Below are positions 53,890 to 63,550 of a stretch of 64,000 bases of DNA, in pieces. Source of the stretch: Paracamarosporium sp. OC-R06-R3 (lineage: Eukaryota > Ascomycota > Dothideomycetes > Pleosporales > Didymosphaeriaceae); the NCBI GenBank assembly GCA_019828545.1, contig JACVRA010000073.1, forward strand, positions 558,001 to 622,000, given 5' to 3'. Positions within the stretch are counted from its first letter, which is position 1. Every line of letters begins with the position of its first letter. The position numbers and the translations under genes are program-made. The notes under the pieces are model-generated. The model saw nothing but the letters and a program-made list of their open reading frames with translations. It ran no database searches and was not told where the DNA came from.

Positions 53890-54693
53890 ATGTCGTATTA
53901 TGAATGGATTGACCGAACTTTTGCCAAAGTCCAGGGAACCGACAACCTCCATGCCGCACTTCCTCCCGACCTTGACTTCTTCATTATGACCGCTTTCATA
54001 GGTGGTATGGTCGGCTTGATATCTATGTGTGCGTATTCAGCTAGGAATGTTTACCAAGACAATTTTGCTAGGTACCTCGTTGGCCAACGCCGAATGGCCA
54101 TTGCGATCGATTATGGCGCCGCTGAAGATATTGGCATGCTTGTAGGGAAGCATAGCTTGTATGTTCGTCTGATGCAGTTTAACCAATTTACCCCTGTCAT
54201 TGATAGAGAGTTACTAGTGTTGCTAGAGCATTATGGCGACCCAGATGTTACGGTTGAGGAGGCGCGCCCAATGATTGGCCTTCAACCTCCAGGCCGTTTA
54301 CTCGCGCAAGGTAAAGCAGTACCAGACAGCATGAAGTATCCCATTGACCTATCCTCTAGTTCTACCGCAGACACGACTCAAACTAGTTAAAACCCATAAT
54401 CCGCAAGTTTCGAGGACTCGATCCATTTAGCAGTAAATTTGGTTGAAGCGGTGCACATAGTTGTTGAGGCAATAATACGTCGAATTGCAAAAACGATGAC
54501 TATACCGCCGGAGAAGATGAAAACTGAGAGACCGATTCATAGATACGGAGTCGATTCCTTATCAGCGATCGATTTGAGGAACTGGATTGCTAACGTGGTC
54601 GGGTATAATATTGCAGTCTTTGAGATAATGGGTGAAGCGACATCCAAGAGCGTTGGGCAAAGGATTGCATGGAGGCTGTGGAAAGGTAACTAG
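53890..54693 (+). pseudogene. Highly reducing polyketide synthase C-terminal remnant (KR + ACP)
   Basis: The first block (53890-54390) resembles the end of a PKS ketoreductase domain: MSYYEWIDRTFAKVQGTDNL, LPPDLDFFIM, SARNVYQDNFARYLVGQRR and IDYGAAEDIGML. The second block (54415-54693) is an acyl-carrier domain with the phosphopantetheine site YGVDSLSAIDLRNW. The two are in one frame separated by TAA codons. The KR catalytic Ser region (normally LSS.SG) reads TAFIGG, so the activity would be lost. Upstream KS-AT-DH-ER modules are absent within the window. It is the 3' tail of a gene that would have been about 7 kb. Confidence 0.8.
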
Positions 54694-55055
54694 CTTTTTG
54701 AGTATGCTTACCGTTCTTACGCCTTATCGAGCTAAGAGTCTTCTCACCTCAGTTAGCACGACATCTGAAGCTAAGGCCGCCTACTATCAGCACTTATAGG
54801 TTAGTATTTCGAAAACAGTTGTATCCGAACTTGCTTTGTACACCAAAACTAACGACTGAAACTCCTACGCTTTTCCAAGGTGAAAGCGACGAGTAATGTG
54901 GGGTATAGAGACCTCTCCAGTGGAGCAGACCTTGGCGGATAGATCTTCCACCAATAGCCCACTCCAACACATCAACACCCAAGACAACCCCACGAAGGTC
55001 TATTGAACAACCATGATCTCATCTTTCGCTCCTTCATTCTTCAACATCAACCAAG
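54694..55055. other. Spacer between PKS relic and PEBP gene
   Basis: Promoter and leader of the PEBP gene; no gene seen. Confidence 0.45.
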
Positions 55056-55749
55056 ATGGCAGCTCAAATCGAACAATCTGCCCTGCTTTCTTCCCTTTCC
55101 AAAGCCAGCCTGCTGCCTTCCCCAGTCATACCCTCGACGTTCAAGCCCTCGGTTGAGCTCTCAGTGTCGTTCAACGAGAAACCTGTTATCGCCGGCAATC
55201 TTTTCAGAGTGAGCGAAGTCAAAGATGCGCCTAGCGTATCCTTCACCCCAGAGGTACGTCTCACTCGCACTGCCACTTTGTCATTTCCTTGACCTCGATA
55301 TGCTTGCATACAAATATACGTGAACTTGTTTTCAAGTCACTGACCCCTCCTCTTAGTCTCACGCATCATCTGCCACAACTTACACTTTTCTCATGATCGA
55401 CCCTGATGCACCAACTCCCGACGATCCAAAGTTCGCCTACTGGCGGCACTGGGTCGTCTCGCAGATTCCGCCTAATGCAACTGGAACGGAAAGCGGCAAG
55501 ACTTTGACGCAGTTTCTGGCTCCCGGACCAAAGGATGATTCAAAGCCGCACAGGTACTTGTTTCTTCTCTATCGTGAACCAGAGGGACTGAAGGAGCTGA
55601 GCAAGGAGGATGTGGGCGGGGAGGAGTTTGTCGACAGGAGGAGCTTTGGGGCGAAGGAGTGGGTAGATAAGTGGGGATTGGAGTTGGTGGGTGTTAATTG
55701 GATGTTGGGGGCGGGTGATGGATGGAATGGGGGGAAGGATGAGCTTTAA
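55056..55749 (+). CDS. Phosphatidylethanolamine-binding protein (PEBP/TFS1-like)
   Basis: Two exons (55056-55253, 55357-55749; 103-nt intron GTACGT..CTTTAG) give 196 residues. The ligand-pocket motif is intact: FLMIDPDAPTPDDPKFAYWR followed by HWVV, and the second block is GPKDDSKPHRYLFLLYREP (usual form GPxPxxGxHRY). PEBP proteins bind phospholipid headgroups; the yeast homologue Tfs1 inhibits carboxypeptidase Y and Ras GAP. No signal peptide is visible. It appears intact although it is flanked by gene relics on both sides. Confidence 0.88.
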
Positions 55750-56273
55750 GAGAGATGGTGATAGCTTATGGTGTGAAGAGTACTAGCGTTGTTATGAGAA
55801 TGCTATAGTTTGTGTAGTGTTCGTTTTGAGGTGTTGTGGTGTTGCATGACACGCAGGGTGATGGGAACTCTGAGCCATAAAACCCCCTTTTTGAGATCAT
55901 TTATCATCATGGAGTTGAGATTCCTTTTACATTTCGGTCCGTGTTCGAAGTCTATTCCAAGAGACGTAGTCTAAGGCATGTCGACGATTGATATTACTCT
56001 CAATTACTTTATCTCGGGATTATGAGCTTGAGCAGGACAATAATGAACCACATGTTAACATTGTGCATTGATGTTTAGATATGTGGCAGACATGACCTTT
56101 ATAGAAGCAACTCTAAATACCAAAAGATCGTCCGGCGATCCATTTCTGTCGGAAAATACTGATAAGCCTCACGTAGGACAGTTGTTTTCCTTACCATGCA
56201 ACGATCTTGTTACGGTACCGGGGTGCATGAGTGCTATGCTAGTAGCTCAACGACGTTCTATCATTTCACACTC
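55750..56273. other. Intergenic
   Basis: 3' flank of the PEBP gene; no gene seen. Confidence 0.45.
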
Positions 56274-56639
56274 TTAAACAATCGCGATTGTCATTTTATC
56301 GCATTCCTCCCATCTAGATAGTGGATCAGCATCAGGGAAGCATCCGAAGCATCTTCTAACATAACCAACACGTTGATAGCAGCCCGGAGAGATGAAGCTC
56401 TTCATAATCACCATTGCGTCCCATACAGTGGCATTTTGATCATCATGGCGTGTAACACCTAGAGCTAGACAACAAGCCCGAGTAGAGGAATCATTGCTGG
56501 GTGAAGATCTTTCATAGCTGTGAAATCCATCTCTTTCGAACCATAAGTTTGATAGCGGCTTGCCTCTGACATCTGATATAGTCGACACACGATTGTTTAT
56601 TGGTAAGCTTTTGTGCAGAGTAAGATTGCACGACAGCAT
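56274..56639 (-). pseudogene. Fragment of a HET-domain (heterokaryon incompatibility) protein C-terminus
   Basis: The 121-codon frame ends with a pattern found at the C-terminus of many HET proteins: a hydrophobic strand (VWDAMVIMKSF), a YQRVGYVRRCF segment, an Asp/Trp stretch (PDADPLSRWEECD) and a terminal MTIAIV. No HET domain precedes it; the upstream frame is closed within a few codons. It is probably a relic, and the assignment rests only on the tail. Confidence 0.4.
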
Positions 56640-57469
56640 GTCAAATTAGCTATTTCGGAGCTCTTGCCGAGCCGAGATGGACTCCGTGCTGAGGAGGATA
56701 GTCGTAGATATCTAGACTCCGAATCTGCTTCAATATCGGAGAGTTATAGCCGCAATTGGATGCCTAATTTTTCCAGTTAATTCCAACCTCAGGATCAGAC
56801 CAATAACCTTCTATACATCTCCAAATCATAATCGTCTTTGTAAAGATGAAGAGGCAAGTAGGAAGTAATGACTCCTGAAAGGTCCATGCACACTCGTTAA
56901 TCGGTTGAAGATGGCCTGCGATTGTAGGCCAATCTCGCGAAAGCTCTGATATTAGTGCCTAGCCCAGGGTGTCCTGGTACATACGTATACGGAATCTAAA
57001 TAGTCCATCAGCGGGACCACATTGCATGCCAAGGAAGCCTGATTGAAATTTGAAGCACTGGTGACCGAGATGGTGAACCGAGACCCCATGCAAATGTTCT
57101 GCATTTTCGCGATCTTTCTTTGTATGTTGTCGTATTCATCCTGCACTATACATAAAGAGTAAATCCAGTTGTATCGTATTCCCAGAAAAAAAACTCTCTC
57201 TATTGCTTATACTGAAGAAGCGTATAAGAAGGATAGAGTTAACTAAATAATAAAGCCTTATAAATTGTCTAACTAAAAAGATTCTGAAGGAGGATTTAGG
57301 ACCCATGTACGTTGGGATTCCTGGTTTTTTTTCGGAGCCTTTTCGGGGAAGATGCGCTGGCGGTACTAGGAAAATGCAAAGTAGGGGACAATCCACTCTA
57401 CCTAGAAAGAGAGCGGTTGGTAAGGCTGGCCTGAAAGGGTTCTAATTTTCCGTTGTATAAAACTAGCCC
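56640..57469. other. AT-rich spacer
   Basis: AT-rich with many TAA/TTA words around 57140-57300; possibly degenerate repeat sequence. No gene seen. Confidence 0.45.
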
Positions 57470-60018
57470 TCATTCGTTCTCCCACACCTCTCCTTCCCTC
57501 CTCTTTATGACGCCGGTCCCCTCACTTCCCAGCGTTCCGTACTCCACTCCACTCCTCACCGGCCCATTGACCTTCGACTCCAACTCCCCAACCACCACGC
57601 CTAAATGCGCGTCTCCCGTCTCCCTGATATACACTCTCTTCCTCCACGTCGACTGCGAATCAATTCCTGCGCATGTATTCTGCAATTCCATGCTCGGCTT
57701 CGAATTAATTAGCAACATCATCAACTCTCCAAGGCCGCCCCAACTATCACTCGTCCAATGTGTCACGTAAAAAAATTCATACAGCGCGTACAAGATGTAT
57801 ATAACGGTGAGCAGGACATGCGCAAGCAGGACCGTGACACCGAAGTACGTTGTTGCGGTGCGGAATCCGTAGCCGTATCCGTACCGTGAGACCTTGAAGG
57901 TGAAGCCTGTTGGAAGTACATCATTGACAAGGGAGACGGGGACGGTGGAGCCGTTGAACGTTGATGCGAGGCCGGCGAGGTTGTGAAGTCGTGCTACGCG
58001 GACGTGCGTGTCGTTGACATTGTTGAGGACGAGGACGCCCTCCTGAGCGTCAGAGACGTGGATGCGGGCTAGCGCGTCGGTGAGCTGGAGGCTGAGAAGC
58101 GTGGCGACGGTTTCGGAGGCAGCCATAGCGTAGGTGTCGCCATCTGTAAGAAAGTTTTGGTTCTTTTGACCGACGTCGAAGATGTAGGATACGGTCTCGT
58201 TAGTCAGATCTCGGGGTTTGCTTGTGCTATTGTCTGTGGAATTGTTGGCAATGGCGATGACATAAATGCTGAGGAGCATCTGTAGAGATGGTGCTGAGAC
58301 ATTTCTCCCCTCCTTTGGGATGTTCAGTGCCTCTGCCCATTCTGTGGAAAGCTTCAGCGAGGGTGAGATGCCCCACTTGGCAATGTCTGATTTGTATGTG
58401 CTCTCGGTGGCTTTCTCCAGCCTTCGAAAAAGAAGAGGGTCCGAAATATTATTGGCAATGACAACATCCTCTGTGGGATCGTATGAGGACTCGGACCCGA
58501 TCCAGCGTGCATCTACGGAGCACACATGAACCAACGCTGTTTGCAAAGTACCCGTGTCTTCCAGATGTTGATTGGAGAGAATAGGTGTAGTGACAATCGC
58601 CGCAATGGATTGGTCGAAACCAGAATCCTTTGGATATTGCACCCATGTAACATTCGTCGCCTTCTCACCATTCGCTCTTGTCACTCCCAGGTTGTCAAGG
58701 AAGACCTTGTTTGGAGGTTTATACTCAAAGTCGAAAAGCCAATCTGGTATCGGAATTTTAGACGCATTCTTGGTGCTGAAAGTGTTGATGTTGAAGCCTG
58801 AAACGTTGGCATTCCGCGACGTCGAATTTGTTTGTATATCGTCGAGTAGCTTTGGGATGCAGTGGACCTGAACAAGGGGTTGAAGCCCCATTTCGTTTTG
58901 TGGCAGCTCAAGCCTCGCACGGATAACATTGTTGACGGGGAAATCCCGCGAGGTGACCTGATTCCAGAAGGTGCCTAAGACTGTCATTATTGTGTGGCTT
59001 ACGGAAGTTGCAATTGCAACGCCGGGGATAGTGTCGTGCCGGTCTGTCAATCGAGACTTTACAACACGTTGTGCGGGAGATGCTCCATCATTTATAGACA
59101 AGTTGGCCTGCCAAGCGTCGATTAGTGCTACTATTCCAGAAGGCTGAGATGTCCACTGGCGACAAAATAACTTACAGAAATGGCCTCGTTGGCGTTGGAA
59201 GTCGTCCACGCAAGAATGTCCTCATATCCCGATGCAGGGCATCCTTCAAACAAATCCGCGCTGAGTATACAAGTGGCTTCGGGGAGGAGTGTCTCTGTAT
59301 TGCCGACGAGAAGTATATGGTCCTTTGTTATCTCCGAAGGCCACCATTTATCTCTTCCGACGTCGAAGAGCACCGGCAAGGCCTCTCCGCCGAAGGGTTT
59401 CTTCATTTGCCACCAGTCAAGTGATGGGACCAGTGCAATCGCGGAAGCGGGCCCGAAAGTGTTGGCCAACAGAGTGAAAACGAAGATAAGAAGACTAAGC
59501 GACCAGAAACGACGATTAAACCCGGATCGAAAGGCGGCACTGAAAAGATAATCAGCAGATCCAACGCTATAGCCTCCGGTGAGCAATCCGAGGGGAAGAC
59601 CGTTAATCCCGAGGAGGCGAACCCGCACGCGGTGCATGACCATCGCTGCGATAGAGCCCACGAGAAGAATCTCGTGAATCTTGGCGACGAACTGAAGTAG
59701 GTTGAGTAGTTCATTCAAGCTTATGTTGATTCCTCGAATGGGAACTTTATCTGTCGAAGAATCATTGTCAAACCAAAAGACTTCCCAGATCGATAGGGAC
59801 ACGAGAGCGATCGTGGCGAGCGTCGGCAGGATATGGCAGAGGAAGGAGAGTAGTAGCGGCCTGATGCTTCGCTCCAAAGCAACATTTGGCTTTTCGTATG
59901 CTTCTTGGGTACTGAGGACGGTCGCGGTGCTCTCCCCATTGTCCTGGTTGCGGAGCCCAGTGTCGCTTAGATCTGTTCCTCTATCGAGCAGCTCGTAGCT
60001 CTGAGAGTCCTTGATCAT
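57470..60018 (-). CDS. Large fungal membrane protein with glycosylated ectodomain, unknown function
   Basis: Two exons (60018-59176, 59107-57470) encode 826 residues. Hydrophobic helices occur near residues 52-80 (LLLSFLCHILPTLATIALVSL), 110-130 (ILLVGSIAAMVMHRVRV), 175-200 (LSLLIFVFTLLANTFGPASA) and 715-745 (VTVLLAHVLLTVIYILYALYE). Between helices 3 and 4 lies a roughly 500-residue ectodomain with many NxS/T sites. The architecture recalls the DUF3176-type family of ascomycete membrane proteins, common in accessory regions; I am not sure of the family. The 68-nt intron (GTAAGT..TTGGCAG, CTAAT branch) was chosen because nearer acceptors give a stop or an intron under 35 nt. Confidence 0.72.
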
Positions 60019-60214
60019 ACTGTGCGTTTAGTATCGTGGCAGAAAGATGTCGACCGATGTACATTAATTTTGTTCGACAGCAATATATACCAGATTTGAT
60101 TGCCCAGGCCTACTTTTTCACGGAAAAGACTGTAATCAGATGAAGACGTGCCAGAGCCGAACGATGGGAATATGAAAAGACTGGATGGTGAAATGTGGAA
60201 GATCGCGACTTTTC

Positions 60215-60262
60215 GGGAAAGACCTATCCCAATTGGGAAAGACATATCCCAATCGGGAAAGG
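60215..60262 (+). repeat. 20-bp tandem repeat (2.4 units) upstream of membrane-protein gene
   Basis: Units start at 60215 and 60235 (18 of 20 bases the same), with a partial third from 60255. Each unit has GGGAAAG and TCCC ends, so it is partly self-complementary. It lies about 200 bp upstream of the minus-strand gene that starts at 60018. Confidence 0.7.
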
Positions 60263-61086
60263 TGGGAGACGCTAGATGCTGTGTAATCATTTTGGCGCCA
60301 CGCCATGAAATCGATCATTGGGGGCCGAAACGGGTGCGGATGTTCGGGCTCGAGCTCGCATGGTAATCGGCCAAAGCATGAAAGTGGCTCGTAGTTGGCA
60401 CAGGGCATTATTGCTTCTTGGAGTAGTGCTGTTCGTCCTTTGGAGGATGGTTCTCAGCCAGCCATTAAACGAGACGAAAGGTGAAGCTGCGTACAAGGGT
60501 GAAACTAGCTGTACACCTCAAACGCCGGTTGTCACATTTTACGTGATCGAGAAACCTTTTCTACCTCCAAAGCGACACGCGCGAGCCTTTGGTAATGGTC
60601 TAGAAGTGAAGAGCGAAAGGTGCGTGGTAGACATCGCTGTTGATTTAAGATTCGAGAAACTACTTCTTGTTTTTCGGAAATAAGGCTGGTTTTATCCACC
60701 ATTAACAAGCGCTATTGGCGTTAGCAAACTGCATTAGCATAGGCCGAGGCTAGAGTAGTGCAGTGATTGGTAAAAGTAAAATTAGGGTTCACGATTAGAA
60801 CATTATTCCAAGCGAAGTAATCGTTAGTCAGATTACTAGATTAGCAATTTATATCTAGCGTACGGAAACTCTCTAGCAAAACTAATATAATAAGCTAAAT
60901 TACGACGTTTCCCCTCTAGAGACGAAGGCTGCGGTGATGTTATAAAAGAGGTTGTTATTTAATCTTGAGAAGTGGCATATGTAAGGGGCTTTGGAATCAG
61001 GGATTCTGAGTGTCAGAAAAATACAAGAATGAATTCGATAAGGCGGAGTAAGTCCGGTCCTAATAATCTTATATACTTGTACTTCT

Positions 61087-61131
61087 CGGAGCTACTCCGA
61101 ACGTGGGGTAGATAGCTCTAGAGTAGCTCCG
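61087..61131. repeat. Perfect 11-bp inverted repeat
   Basis: CGGAGCTACTC (61087-61097) and GAGTAGCTCCG (61121-61131) could form a hairpin with a 23-nt loop. It sits in AT-rich gene-free sequence and could be a mobile-element relic. Confidence 0.6.
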
Positions 61132-61307
61132 GGAGTCCTGTATCTTATACGTGGAACTACCCCTTAGGGTGATACTGAGGGCATCGCCCGAATTGGATTT
61201 CTCAAAGGGCCTGGGCCCGTTACAACATAATGTTAATTGAAGCTGAGAATTCATCTTCTAGGTGTTGTATTTCTGCAAGAAACTTAATTTTCAACAAATT
61301 GGAAACC

Positions 61308-61345
61308 GCATCGGTGGTTTAGTGGTAGTACACGTGCCGTGACGG
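61308..61345 (+). other. tRNA-Gly-like 5' half
   Basis: GCATCGGTGGTTTAGTGGTA matches the acceptor strand, D-arm and A box of eukaryotic tRNA-Gly. A TGCC follows near the anticodon position, but the expected T-arm B box (GGTTCGANTCC) and the closing acceptor strand are missing. It is therefore a tRNA fragment or the head of a tRNA-derived element rather than a working tRNA. Confidence 0.5.
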
Positions 61346-61541
61346 TGAACACACTGGAATTGGGTAGGTTGTGATAATCCAAATTCGGATAATGGGACAT
61401 GTTCAGCAATGGTATTTCGAAATCTATGTCTTGGCGTGGCCCAGCTGAACCATCGACGAGGTCTAAATGCATTCCTATCTGGTCTCGACATTAAGTATTA
61501 ACCTTAACAATGATGATTTCTCTAACGGTAGCTTATGTCTC

Positions 61542-62454
61542 TCAATCTCGTTTCCCCCCAAAAATAGCGCCATGAACTCCGCCGTTGATCACACCGGTTT
61601 GCAAGCCAGAGTTCTGATTGCCAAAAGTTACACTGCCCACTGTGGTTGAACTGGCCTGATCCTTTGCGGCTGCTTTGGCAACTGCTTCTTCCTGAGCCCT
61701 AGACAACAGCTCGTCTAGTAGTCTCCGCGATGCGACTATCGCCTTGCGCTCCTCCTCATAATGCTGCAACGCTTTCGCTTTGTCTTCATCAGGCTCGACT
61801 GCGACTTCATCGTCGCTGCTGAGACTCAGCTCTTCCAGCTTATAATCTAGAACGTTCAACTGTTTGTCTGTCGCGGTAATCGCACTCTTCACTTCCTCCT
61901 GTTTCTTAGAAATCGTCTTCTTGATGTCCTCAGTAATGTGGCTATGGCGCACAGAGCTATACCTGTAGGACAAATAAGTCACACTTGTTGAGTTGAATCT
62001 ACTTAGTTAAAGCTATTACTTACAAAGTTGCTATGCTCACAATTGAATTAACGGTTAGTTTACAGTTTTGGAGCTGCTCAGACATCGCCTTGATTTGCCC
62101 TTGCTTGAAGAGTCCTACTTTCGCGCGATCTTGCCACGCCAGTTTCCCATCCTCTGAGTGCCTGGTCCATCGTTGAAGGTCGGTCCGGAAGAGAGAGCAT
62201 GCTTGAGTACAGCCGCTGATTGTCCTCTCTGACTCTTTACTAATATCTGAGCCAAGCAACTGCCACTCCCTATTCTCTACGCTTTGGAGAAGGTTAAGCG
62301 CTGCATCAACAGAGTGGACATCCTCCAGCAGGCGCCTAACAGTCTTTGGTGCGTCTTTGAGCTGCTGTAGGTCGTTTAGAAGTAGTCGTACGCCTTGCAA
62401 GGCTGGCGCAGTGATACCCACGACTGCGGCTGTGATGCTGAGTGGGTCGGCCAT
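61542..62454 (-). CDS. HELLP-type HeLo-like cell-death protein with C-terminal amyloid (PP-like) motif
   Basis: Two exons (62454-62024, 61962-61542; 61-nt intron GTAAGT..CTACAG) give 283 residues. The N-terminal domain (MADPLSITAAVVGITAPALQ, VRRLLEDVHSVDAAL, LFRTDLQRWTRHSEDGKLAW, GQIKAMSEQLQNCKLTVNS) is the Helo-like N-terminal family, a helical bundle that in HELLP proteins perforates membranes like mixed-lineage kinase MLKL. A charged coiled coil follows (ITEDIKKTISKKQEEVKS, LLDELLSRAQEEAVAKAAAK). The last 28 residues hold a Gly/Gln/Asn motif, TFGNQNSGLQTGVINGG plus V-x-GAIF, the RHIM-like prion tail that receives the signal from an NLR. An NLR fragment with the matching motif starts 212 bp away on the other strand. 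The gene looks complete. Confidence 0.87.
61560..61628 (-). other. Amyloid PP-like motif of the HELLP protein
   Basis: Coding segment for about 23 residues with pattern F-G-x-x-N-x-G-x-Q-x-G-x-I-N-G-x-V. The same pattern occurs at the N-terminus of the adjacent NLR (11 of 22 positions identical). Confidence 0.75.
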
Positions 62455-62665
62455 TGTGGGTCTGGCGGCGATTGAGGAATCAGCAAGGATAGAAATGCTG
62501 AAGTAGAATTCAGACTTAGGGATAGAGCAAAGCTTCTTAGCTGACAGAAATTGTATGAGGGGAAGCTGGGGCTGAGAGCCAAGAGCTGAACACATGAGGC
62601 TGGGGCACGACTTGACTGTCACCACAGACAGCCTAGTCGACTATCGCATACCTTACAGCTACACT
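62455..62665. promoter_or_regulatory. Bidirectional promoter, HELLP / NLR pair
   Basis: Only 211 bp separate the two divergent start codons, so the two genes must share regulatory sequence. No specific element is recognised. Confidence 0.5.
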
Positions 62666-63232
62666 ATGGCGCTAACGGCATCCTTTGGCGATATGAACTA
62701 TGGCATCCAGGCTGGCATCATTAATGGTGATGTAAACCCTACGATCAACCTTCCGCCTGGTGAGTTGCGAGACGATTCGAGCTTCACAGCGCCAGACCCA
62801 GCGCTAACCTGCGGCCGTCCGCCTAGAGCGACGCGAAACTCCACTACAGCCTTCGATCGTAATACCCTTCGCACGAGATGCGGACTTCGTCAAGCGAGGA
62901 CACCTGCTTGACGAGCTTCATAAGAAATGCGCGCTGCCAGATGCGAGATGCGCGGTTGTCGGCCTCGGCGGGGTGGGGTGAGCAGCATGAGCGCTTCCTG
63001 CACACGACCAAACATGGAACACTGACGGCCAAGCAGCAAGTCGCAGCTGGCGATCGAGCACGCCTATCGCATGCGCGAGCAGTCGCCCGAGACGTGGGTG
63101 TTTTGGGCCCACGCTAGCAGCGCCGCCCGGCTGGAGCAAAGCTTTCACGATACCGTATCTTGGCAGTCAATGCGCGTCGTAACTCAATCGCCACCCAACA
63201 ACAATCGATCGCCTACTGTTTTGAGGCTGTAA
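62666..63232 (+). CDS. Truncated NLR: N-terminal amyloid motif, linker, start of NB-ARC with P-loop
   Basis: Three exons (62666-62759, 62827-62977, 63037-63232) give 146 residues. Residues 6-27 are SFGDMNYGIQAGIINGDV plus a short extension, the partner of the HELLP tail. A Pro-rich linker (NLPPERRETPLQPS) leads to IPFARDADFVKRGHLLDELH, the usual entry to fungal NB-ARC/NACHT-TPR proteins, then the P-loop VVGLGGVGKSQLAIEHAY and WVFWAHASSAARLEQSF. Intron 2 splits the P-loop between GGVG and K. After residue about 118 homology ends and 28 unrelated codons lead to TAA. The rest of the nucleotide-binding domain and all sensor repeats are absent, so this is either a pseudogene or a short decoy/adaptor. 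An in-frame ATG at 62594 could add 24 residues. Confidence 0.8.
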
Positions 63233-63550
63233 AACAGCCAACAATTGCTATTATCACGAGATTTTCTGGATTTGAGTACTATAAGGCCTGTAGATTATTT
63301 CTAGAAGTCTAAATTATCGATATCTGTAAGTAGCCAGGTAAAGTAAGAACAACAACAAGGCTGTATTGCTATCTGCAGAAAAGAGTGTGTAGAGTAAGTG
63401 AGTCAGTGAGAAGTCTCCCTGAGAAGGAAAGAGGGCGGAATAGTCTTGTTGACTATAGTCCGTGCACTAGGTGGTGCCTGCCTTATAGAAACTATGTGAC
63501 GTAGTTACAATATATTATCTAGGGTTAGATCTACTTGAATGTTTCGTTGA
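63233..63550. other. AT-rich breakpoint region
   Basis: AT-rich, with no family-like translation, between the NLR truncation point and the GH43 gene. It may be the insertion or deletion that removed the NLR 3' part. Confidence 0.5.

Larger units (their letters stand above)
60019..61307. other. AT-rich intergenic with short tandem and inverted repeats
   Basis: Contains the 20-bp tandem repeat at 60215-60262 and the 11-bp inverted repeat at 61087-61131. A 107-codon plus frame from 60360 has one hydrophobic segment but no other support. From 60680 the sequence is AT-rich and stop-dense. Confidence 0.5.

Noticed and set aside
60360..60683. 107-codon plus frame with one hydrophobic segment
   Set aside because: Overlaps the tandem-repeat promoter region and has no recognisable homology or conserved motif.
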